Source: Spirochaetota bacterium (GTDB lineage Bacteria; Spirochaetota; Spirochaetia; DSM-27196; PWMO01). From it: 8,530 nt of DNA. The stretch is taken from assembly GCA_009908735.1 (NCBI GenBank), contig JAAAOR010000150.1:1-8530 (forward strand), in the 5' to 3' direction. Below, piece by piece: positions 1 through 5,086 of the stretch; the first letter of the stretch is position 1; each line of letters opens with the position of its first letter. The notes below the pieces were generated by a model that worked only from the letters and a program-made list of their open reading frames with translations, was not told where the DNA came from and ran no database searches. Made by a program: the position numbers and the translations under genes.

Positions 1-761
1 GGGACATCTCTCTGCACAAGGCGTTTCCCGAGCTGCTCATACGTCGCATGAACGACGACGGTGTCATGCGCGTGCCGCACCGCGGACAGTCTCTCGGCTC
101 GGTGGACAACGCGCCGGTTGCGGGGAAGCTCGGCACCGGGGTTGAGCAGAACGAAGCCTATACGATTTTCGAGCAGGGCTCGCTCTCCGAGACCCAGAAT
201 CCGTTTGATGTGGCCCTGCAGGGCGAAGGGTTTCTCGCGGTTGAGACGCCCCAGGGCGAACGCTACACCCGAAACGGCAGCTTTCTGCTTGGACCCGAGA
301 GTCTTCTCGTTACCAAAGACGGGTACCCGGTGCTTTCCGAAGACGGTGAGCCGATACAGATCCGAAAGAACAACTTCATCATCGACAAAGACGGTACCAT
401 ATATGCAAGCGACAACTTCCCCGATGACCCGCGACGCCTCATCTCGATGTTCGAGAACGAATGGGAGGATGTGGAGGAAGTCGGGCGCCTAAAGCTGGTG
501 AACGTACGCGAGCCGCGCTACCTGCGGAAGCAGGGCGGAAGCTTCTGGAACACGACGTGGGAGTCCGGCGAGGCCGAGATCGTTAACGGTGACGAGCGTC
601 CGGTGGTGCAGCAGGGCTTCCTCGAGAAGGCAAACGTGAATCCGGTTACCGAGATGGTCCGCATGATCGAGGTGAACCGCGCATACGAGGCAAACCAGCG
701 GGCAGTGCAGGCGCAAGATGAGAGCACCGGCCGCCTGTTGAATCAGGTGCTGCGGCTGTAA
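1..761 (+). CDS. flgF: Flagellar rod protein FlgF/FlhO-like (5' truncated by window edge)
   Basis: Proximal/distal rod subunit of the flagellar basal body, exported by the flagellar type III apparatus and acting in the periplasm. The reading frame is open to the first base (codons in phase from base 3), so the N-terminal rod helix is missing; the visible part begins DISLHKAFPELLIRR, as in spirochaete FlgF/FlhO proteins. The middle has the FlgE/F/G beta domain (NPFDVALQGEGFLAVETPQG, then YTRNGSF). The end has the conserved C-terminal helix (ANVNPVTEMVRMIEVNRAYEANQRAVQ) that packs in the rod bundle. The ATG at 48 is internal and is not taken as the start. A 35-base gap leads to flgG, so the two are probably co-transcribed. 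FlgF and FlgG are paralogues; the FlgF name rests on the position before a clear FlgG and on the spirochaete-type N-terminal stretch. Confidence 0.9.
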   Translation, partial: DISLHKAFPELLIRRMNDDGVMRVPHRGQSLGSVDNAPVAGKLGTGVEQNEAYTIFEQGSLSETQNPFDVALQGEGFLAVETPQGERYTRNGSFLLGPESLLVTKDGYPVLSEDGEPIQIRKNNFIIDKDGTIYASDNFPDDPRRLISMFENEWEDVEEVGRLKLVNVREPRYLRKQGGSFWNTTWESGEAEIVNGDERPVVQQGFLEKANVNPVTEMVRMIEVNRAYEANQRAVQAQDESTGRLLNQVLRL

Positions 762-796
762 GTCGCGCGATATGAATCGAGTGAGGTAGAACCGAC

Positions 797-1591
797 ATGA
801 TGCGCTCCCTGTGGACTGCGGCATCCGGCATGACCGGCCAGCAGTTCAACATCGACACCATCTCGAACAACCTGTCCAATGTGAACACGACCGGCTTCAA
901 GAAGAACCGGCCGGACTTCGAGGATCTGCTCTACCAGACCATACGGACGGCCGGAACTCCGGCCACCGAGCAGACACTCACGCCGGTCGGTGTGCAGGTC
1001 GGCCACGGTGTGAAGGCGGGCGCCTCCCAGAAGATCTTCACCCAGGGCTCGCTGCAGAACACAGGGAACATATCCGACATCGCCATCGAGGGCGAGGGCT
1101 TCTTCCGCGTGCTCATGTACGACGGCTCCTTTGCCTATACCCGCGACGGCTCGTTCAAGATCGATTCCAACGGGCAGCTTGTGACCTCACAGGGCTACAG
1201 GGTAATGCCTGAGGTGATTCTGCCGGATAACTTCATCCGAAACTCCCTGACTGTCTCCAAAGACGGTCGAATCACGGTGAAGGTGCCGGGAAGTGATGAC
1301 CCGGTGGAAGTTGGGCAAATGCAGCTCTACCGTTTCGTCAATCCGGCGGGCTTGAGCGCGATCGGGGAGAACCTCTTCAAGGTCACCGCAGCTTCCGGCG
1401 ACGCGGTTACCGGGACCCCGGGCCTCGAAGGCATGGGGCGTACCCTGCACAAGTTCCTCGAGACCTCGAACGTGGAGATAGTAAGTGAGATGGTGAACAT
1501 GATCGTCGCCCAGCGGGCGTATGAGCTCAACAGCAAAGCCATCCAGACCACCGACACGATGCTCGGCATCGCGAACAACCTGAAGCGATAG
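797..1591 (+). CDS. flgG: Flagellar distal rod protein FlgG
   Basis: Builds the distal rod, the drive shaft between the basal body and the hook. The 264-residue protein matches the usual FlgG length of about 260. It starts with the rod signature MRSLWTAASGM followed by SNNLSNVNTTGFKK (residues 28-41). It continues through the FlgE/F/G domain (IAIEGEGFFRV, AYTRDGSF) and ends with SNVEIVSEMVNMIVAQRAYE and a helix to the C-terminus. Two consecutive ATG codons (797 and 800) are possible starts; GAGG at 783-786 is about 10 bases before the first. It lies 35 bases after flgF and 11 bases before the flgJ-type gene, consistent with one operon. Nothing unusual is seen in the sequence. Confidence 0.96.
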   Translation: MMRSLWTAASGMTGQQFNIDTISNNLSNVNTTGFKKNRPDFEDLLYQTIRTAGTPATEQTLTPVGVQVGHGVKAGASQKIFTQGSLQNTGNISDIAIEGEGFFRVLMYDGSFAYTRDGSFKIDSNGQLVTSQGYRVMPEVILPDNFIRNSLTVSKDGRITVKVPGSDDPVEVGQMQLYRFVNPAGLSAIGENLFKVTAASGDAVTGTPGLEGMGRTLHKFLETSNVEIVSEMVNMIVAQRAYELNSKAIQTTDTMLGIANNLKR

Positions 1592-1602
1592 GAGCCTGAC
1601 CA

Positions 1603-1908
1603 ATGATCGACCCAGTCGGCGCAAATTTGGCCCGATTTCAGGCGGCCGGCACCGCCGCACCAGACGCTCGTGGCGCAGAAACGAACGACGCGCGCCTGAA
1701 AGAAGTTGCCGAGGAATTCGAATCTCTGTTCGTAAAGCAGATGCTTTCGGCCATGCGTGATACACTTAACACAGAGAATAGGATGCTGCATGGCGGTACG
1801 GGGGAAGAGTACTTCCAGGACATGCTCTACACCGAGTACGCAAAAGTCATGTCGAAGCGTACGGATTTCGGTATCGCCGAGATGGTGCAGAAGAGTTTCG
1901 AGTCATAA
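1603..1908 (+). CDS. flgJ: FlgJ-type rod-binding protein, single domain
   Basis: A 101-residue protein consisting only of the rod-binding domain found in the N-terminal half of enterobacterial FlgJ. Residues about 30-100 carry the family pattern: EEFESLFVKQMLSAMRDT, a Gly-rich GGTGEEYF turn, then MLYTEYAKVMSKR and GIAEMVQKSF. The muramidase/glucosaminidase half of enteric FlgJ is absent, as in many bacteria outside the beta/gammaproteobacteria. It therefore probably acts as a rod-capping scaffold, with peptidoglycan cutting done by another enzyme (inference). Start: ATG at 1603 with GGAG at 1591-1594 overlapping the flgG stop codon, which suggests translational coupling. It is the last gene of the flagellar unit; a terminator begins 27 bases after its stop. 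Confidence 0.88.
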   Translation: MIDPVGANLARFQAAGTAAPDARGAETNDARLKEVAEEFESLFVKQMLSAMRDTLNTENRMLHGGTGEEYFQDMLYTEYAKVMSKRTDFGIAEMVQKSFES

Positions 1909-1934
1909 ACCGTAACCTTTCGTGACAGGCTGAA

Positions 1935-1980
1935 GGGCTCGGGTGTATACTATTTTGTACAACCCCGGGCCTTTTTTCTT
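1935..1980 (+). terminator. Intrinsic terminator of the flagellar rod operon
   Basis: The 8-bp stem GGCTCGGG (1936-1943) pairs with CCCGGGCC (1964-1971), with one T-G wobble. After a two-base bulge it continues with TGTA (1944-1947) against TACA (1958-1961), closing a 10-base loop. A T-rich tail, six Ts then CTT, follows at 1972-1980. The last two Ts are also the first bases of the next promoter's -35 box. Confidence 0.88.
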
Positions 1981-2009
1981 GACGGTCGCACGAAGGTATC
2001 GTATATACT
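1979..2009 (+). promoter_or_regulatory. Candidate sigma70-type promoter upstream of the sigma-factor gene
   Basis: TTGACG at 1979-1984 matches five of six -35 consensus bases. With a 17-base spacer the -10 would be TATATA (2002-2007); TATACT (2004-2009) is a closer -10 match with a 19-base spacer. Predicted transcription start is near 2014, giving a leader of about 80 bases before the ATG at 2094. This leader contains the pairing segment described in a separate entry. Called by eye, without experimental support. Confidence 0.5.
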
Positions 2010-2030
2010 TCTACATTTAAACGACTTATA

Positions 2031-2096
2031 CGTGTTTTGCCCTCAAATTCGAAGTTGGCACGTAGCTTGCATCGGTATTGTGGAGGGCTAATTATG
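2031..2096 (+). promoter_or_regulatory. Candidate RNA hairpin occluding Shine-Dalgarno and start codon of the sigma gene
   Basis: Bases 2031-2044 (CGTGTTTTGCCCTC) can pair with 2083-2096 (GAGGGCTAATTATG). This gives 12 base pairs, two of them G-U, and two U-U mismatches. The core is a six-pair GCCCTC/GAGGGC helix over the Shine-Dalgarno; the outer pairs cover the ATG itself. The intervening loop is 38 bases. RNA from the upstream promoter carries both arms, whereas RNA from the sigma54 promoter lacks the left arm. Seen directly in sequence; folding in vivo is inference. Confidence 0.5.
2056..2071 (+). promoter_or_regulatory. Sigma54 (RpoN) -24/-12 promoter of the sigma-factor gene
   Basis: TGGCAC (2056-2061), five bases, then TTGCA (2067-2071) is an exact match to the sigma54 consensus TGGCAC-N5-TTGCW. 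The invariant GG is at 2057-2058 and GC at 2069-2070, with correct spacing. Counting C2070 as -12 puts +1 at about 2082, the first base of the GGAGGG ribosome binding site of the gene at 2094. The leader would be only about 12 bases. Placement directly before a sigma factor makes a chance match unlikely. An RpoN and an enhancer-binding activator must exist elsewhere in the genome. Confidence 0.85.
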
Positions 2097-2939
2097 AAGA
2101 AGACTGCAGGCAACGCAGAATACCGCGACGATACCCTGAAGGCATATTTCGATCAGATAAAGAAGACCCCTTTGCTCACGCCGGAGGAGGAGCATGAGCT
2201 GAGCCGGCGAATCCAGCAGGGCGATGCTTCCGCAAAGTCCAAGCTCATAGAGGCGAATCTCCGCCTGGTCGTGAAGATCGCAAAAAGCTACGTCACCTCA
2301 GACGTATCCTTCCTTGATCTCGTGCAGGAGGGGAATCTCGGACTCATTAAGGCTGCGTCGAAGTTTGATTACCGGCGAAACGTGCGCTTCAGCACCTACG
2401 CGTCCTGGTGGATCAAGCAGTCGATTACCCGTGCGCTCAGCAACAAGCGACGGCAGATCCGCCTTCCTCATCGCAAGGAGGACGCACTGCGTCGTATTCA
2501 ACGCACCTTCAATGTGCTGAGCCAGCGCCTGATGCGTGCGCCAAGTGTGGAAGAGGTCGCGGAGGAAGTCGGTTTGAAACCGGCGGAGGTCTCCGAGATT
2601 CTTAGTATCTCGACGGCAGTCGTGTCTCTCGACTCCGATCTCAATGATGAATCCGGCACATTTCACGATATCTTCGAGGACTATTCCTACGCTCCGGACA
2701 CCGAGCTTATCAATCGCTCCATGCGGGAGGAAACACTACGTTTTCTCGAGCGCCTCAAGGATCGCGAGCGACAGATACTGCTCTACCGCTTCGCCTTCTA
2801 CGGAGGCAAGAAGTACACCCTCAAGCGCATCTCCGACGAGATGGGAATCTCGCCGGAGACGGTGCGGCAAATCGAAATCCGGGCATTACGAAAGCTCAAG
2901 GAGCAGGCCGGAGAGCTCCGAGAGTATGTATACGGTTGA
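2094..2939 (+). CDS. Sigma70-family alternative sigma factor (group 2, RpoS-like)
   Basis: A 281-residue RNA polymerase sigma subunit with regions 1.2 to 4 but no acidic region 1.1 or large non-conserved insert, so shorter than a housekeeping RpoD. Region 1.2 is at about residues 13-45. Region 2 holds FLDLVQEGNLGLIKAASKFD (73-92) and RFSTYASWWIKQSITRAL (98-115), the core-binding, melting and -10-recognition helices. Region 3 is at about 120-180. Region 4 has a helix-turn-helix ending in TVRQIEIRALRKLK (256-269) for the -35 box. Start: ATG at 2094 with GGAGGG at 2082-2087; a TTG at 2037 in frame is rejected because it has no ribosome site and lies upstream of the sigma54 start. A perfect sigma54 promoter precedes it, as for Borrelia rpoS. 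The group-2/RpoS-like assignment is inferred from length, promoter and neighbours; a minor RpoD paralogue is the alternative name. Confidence 0.9.
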   Translation: MKKTAGNAEYRDDTLKAYFDQIKKTPLLTPEEEHELSRRIQQGDASAKSKLIEANLRLVVKIAKSYVTSDVSFLDLVQEGNLGLIKAASKFDYRRNVRFSTYASWWIKQSITRALSNKRRQIRLPHRKEDALRRIQRTFNVLSQRLMRAPSVEEVAEEVGLKPAEVSEILSISTAVVSLDSDLNDESGTFHDIFEDYSYAPDTELINRSMREETLRFLERLKDRERQILLYRFAFYGGKKYTLKRISDEMGISPETVRQIEIRALRKLKEQAGELREYVYG

Positions 2940-2964
2940 CCACGGGGGCGAATCCCCGTAACTT
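2936..2964 (+). promoter_or_regulatory. Possible promoter with palindromic spacer before the deacetylase gene
   Basis: TTGACC (2936-2941, overlapping the sigma-gene stop) and TAACTT (2959-2964) are 17 bases apart. The -10 is weak, keeping only TA---T. The spacer is almost entirely a hairpin/dyad: ACGGGG (2942-2947) against CCCCGT (2954-2959) with a 6-base centre. No T-run follows, so it is not a classical terminator. It could be an operator, an RNA hairpin in read-through mRNA, or chance. Confidence 0.3.
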
Positions 2965-2979
2965 CAGCCGCAAGACGTA

Positions 2980-4062
2980 ATGCCTTCGGCCAACGGATCC
3001 GACAGAAAGAAACCTCGAAGGACGCAGAAGCAGCGCCTTCTCCGGATGTATCTCGGACTCGGCGCTGCGGCCGCCGCCCTGCTGTTGGTGGTTCTTTTTC
3101 TTCCGGGCATGAGAGAACGATTGGAGGGCCCGGAGCTAACCACATCCGAGGGTGCAGTCAATGAGCAGCAGCCCCGTGAAACGGGGCCGTCGCAGTCGAA
3201 CGAGGAGAGCAAAGAGGCGGACGAGCCCCGGGTGAGCGAAAGTTATCCCGACGAGGAGAAGCCTCCCGGCGGGACCGCGCTTCGTGACCAACGGCGTCCC
3301 GACCAGCCCCGACCCGCGCGTCCCCGGCGGGAGCAACCCCGCCCGGATGTGCCCCGACCGGAGCCGGAGATCAGGGGAAGTCTTGCCGTGGTCATCGACG
3401 ATGTGGGAAACAGTCTCTCAGACCTCGATGCGTTTCTCGCGCTCGACATACCGCTTACCTTCGCCGTGCTTCCCCGCCGTGAGTACTCCCGCGAAGCTGC
3501 GGTGCGGGCGGCTGCCGCAGGCCATGAGGTGATATTACATTTACCCATGCAGCCCGTCTCGGATATGGATCCGGGGCCCGGCGCTATCCGCGTGGGGATG
3601 GGGGCTGCGGATATTCGGGAAGCCATTCGGGGCAATCTCGAGACAGTGCCCGGTATTCGTGGTGTCAACAATCATATGGGTTCGCGGGTGACCGCGGACC
3701 CGGACACCATGAATATGGTTCTGCAGACGCTCAAGGAGGAAGGCCTGTTCTTCCTCGACAGCAGGACCTCGGCCCATACGGTCGGTCGCCTCACGGCCGA
3801 GCAGCACAACTTGCCCTACCTGGAGCGTGCAGTGTTCCTAGACAACGAAAGCAACAGAGATTACATACGAAATGCCGTCCGCGAGGGAATGGAGATTGCC
3901 GAGCGAAAGGGTCACGCCGTGATGATAGGTCACGTGATGGTCAACGAGCTCGTCGAGGTGCTCAACGAAATGTACCCCTTCATACAAGACGAGGGGTTCG
4001 ACCTGCGCTACCTCTCGGAGCTCGTGCTCACACCTGAGTTCGATGACGATCCTCGGAGTTGA
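2980..4062 (+). CDS. Divergent polysaccharide deacetylase (YibQ/DUF610 family), membrane-anchored
   Basis: A 360-residue protein with three parts. Residues 1-23 are basic (KKPRRTQKQRLLR), then 24-42 form one hydrophobic segment, so it is probably an N-in inner-membrane anchor or uncleaved signal. Residues about 50-130 are a charged, Pro/Arg/Glu-rich linker with RPxxPRP-like repeats. Residues 133-350 are the divergent polysaccharide deacetylase fold (Pfam PF04748), with VVIDDVGNS (137-145), LHLPMQP (186-192), GVNNHMGS (228-235), FFLDSRT (257-263) and VMIGH (314-318). These conserved Asp and His residues suggest a metal site. The family's substrate is not established; an action on cell-wall or surface glycan in the periplasm is inference. 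No good Shine-Dalgarno precedes ATG 2980; it was chosen because it gives the basic N-terminus and anchor. It overlaps tsaD by 20 bases. Confidence 0.87.
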   Translation: MPSANGSDRKKPRRTQKQRLLRMYLGLGAAAAALLLVVLFLPGMRERLEGPELTTSEGAVNEQQPRETGPSQSNEESKEADEPRVSESYPDEEKPPGGTALRDQRRPDQPRPARPRREQPRPDVPRPEPEIRGSLAVVIDDVGNSLSDLDAFLALDIPLTFAVLPRREYSREAAVRAAAAGHEVILHLPMQPVSDMDPGPGAIRVGMGAADIREAIRGNLETVPGIRGVNNHMGSRVTADPDTMNMVLQTLKEEGLFFLDSRTSAHTVGRLTAEQHNLPYLERAVFLDNESNRDYIRNAVREGMEIAERKGHAVMIGHVMVNELVEVLNEMYPFIQDEGFDLRYLSELVLTPEFDDDPRS

Positions 4063-5086
4063 GACCTCGTGCGATGAGTGTTCCATCGCCCTCGTCGAAG
4101 ACGGGCGGCGCCTCATCGCGCAGCAGATTGCATCTCAGATTGAGTTTCATGCACCCTACAGCGGCGTCGTGCCGGAAATTGCCTCGCGAAAGCACACCGA
4201 GTGGATCCTCGACGTCTACCATCGGACACTCGAAGATGCCGCGGCGACTCCCGCCGACATCGACGGCGTTGCCGTAACCACGCGACCCGGGCTCTCCGGG
4301 TCCCTCGTGGTGGGACTGAGCTTCGCGAAGGCACTGGCCTTCGGGCTCGGCGTCCCTATCGTGGGGGTGAATCACATTCTTGCCCATCTATACGCGCCGC
4401 ACCTCGAGTATGAGATAGACTATCCCTATCTGGGGCTCCTCGTCTCAGGCGGGCACACCCTCATCACGATGGTGCGCGGGGTGGAAGATATCGAGGTGCT
4501 CGGAACAACAGTCGACGACGCCTGCGGCGAGGCGTTCGACAAAGTGGCAAAGTTCCTCGAGCTCGGCTACCCGGGAGGCGTGGTCATCGACCGCCTCGCG
4601 CGCGAGGGCTCCGCGGAAGCCTTTTCGTTTCCTCTATCTACGGTAAACACCGGTGCCGATCGCTATGATGTCTCCTACTCGGGTCTCAAGACCGCGGTCG
4701 TGAACCAGATGGAGAAGTTCCGAACTCCCGGATACGATGCGACGAACGAGAATATCGCCGCATCGTTTCAGAGGGCTGCAATCGAGACCGTTGTCGTGCA
4801 ACTGGAGCGTGCCGTCGCGGATAGCGGCATCACGACCGTGGTGGTCGGCGGCGGGGTTGCCGCCAACTCCTACCTCCGAGAGCGCCTCAGTGGGAGGAAC
4901 GACCTGCGTGCGATATTTCCGTCGATGGAGCTATGTACCGACAATGGGGCAATGATTGCGGGTATCGGGTATCACCTGCTGCGCACCGGCGGTGGTGACG
5001 ATCTCTCACTCGGGGTTTCCGCGCGTGTTTCCGGCTATCGTCACCCACGAGGCGGGCGGCCGCCGCGCCGGGCCGGCGCCCGCTAG
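4043..5086 (+). CDS. tsaD: tRNA N6-adenosine threonylcarbamoyltransferase TsaD
   Basis: Transfers the threonylcarbamoyl group from TC-AMP to A37 of ANN-decoding tRNAs (t6A), in the cytoplasm with TsaB and TsaE, a normally essential step. The 347-residue length is usual. Seen motifs: ILGVETSCDE (3-12), the metal-binding HILAH (H111, H115), LLVSGGHT (132-139), VDDACGEAFDKVAK (157-170), GVAANSYLRE (271-280) and CTDNGAMIA (298-306) with metal ligand D300. The start ATG lies inside the deacetylase gene (20-base overlap), which points to translational coupling; the Shine-Dalgarno is weak. The last 15 residues are Arg/Pro/Gly-rich and encoded by GC palindromes. The stop TAG overlaps the stop of the convergent ATPase gene. 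Confidence 0.96.
   Translation: MTILGVETSCDECSIALVEDGRRLIAQQIASQIEFHAPYSGVVPEIASRKHTEWILDVYHRTLEDAAATPADIDGVAVTTRPGLSGSLVVGLSFAKALAFGLGVPIVGVNHILAHLYAPHLEYEIDYPYLGLLVSGGHTLITMVRGVEDIEVLGTTVDDACGEAFDKVAKFLELGYPGGVVIDRLAREGSAEAFSFPLSTVNTGADRYDVSYSGLKTAVVNQMEKFRTPGYDATNENIAASFQRAAIETVVVQLERAVADSGITTVVVGGGVAANSYLRERLSGRNDLRAIFPSMELCTDNGAMIAGIGYHLLRTGGGDDLSLGVSARVSGYRHPRGGRPPRRAGAR
5055..5079. repeat. Adjacent GC-rich palindromes at the convergent gene junction
   Basis: GGCGGCCGCC (5055-5064) is a perfect 10-bp palindrome. It is followed directly by GCGCCGG (5065-5071), one base, and CCGGCGC (5073-5079). Both lie within the last codons of tsaD and just beyond the ATPase stop. They could pause RNA polymerase arriving from either side, but no T-run is present. 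Confidence 0.4.

Noticed and set aside
1187..1765. 192-codon minus-strand frame opposite flgG and the flgJ-type gene
   Set aside because: Shadow frame across two well-supported genes; sequence composition is typical of reversed codons.
2037..2093. TTG start extending the sigma factor by 19 residues
   Set aside because: No Shine-Dalgarno, and it lies upstream of the sigma54 transcription start; ATG 2094 has GGAGGG at correct spacing.
2942..2959. Hairpin after the sigma gene as an intrinsic terminator
   Set aside because: Six-pair stem but no T-run follows; better described as a dyad in a possible promoter spacer.
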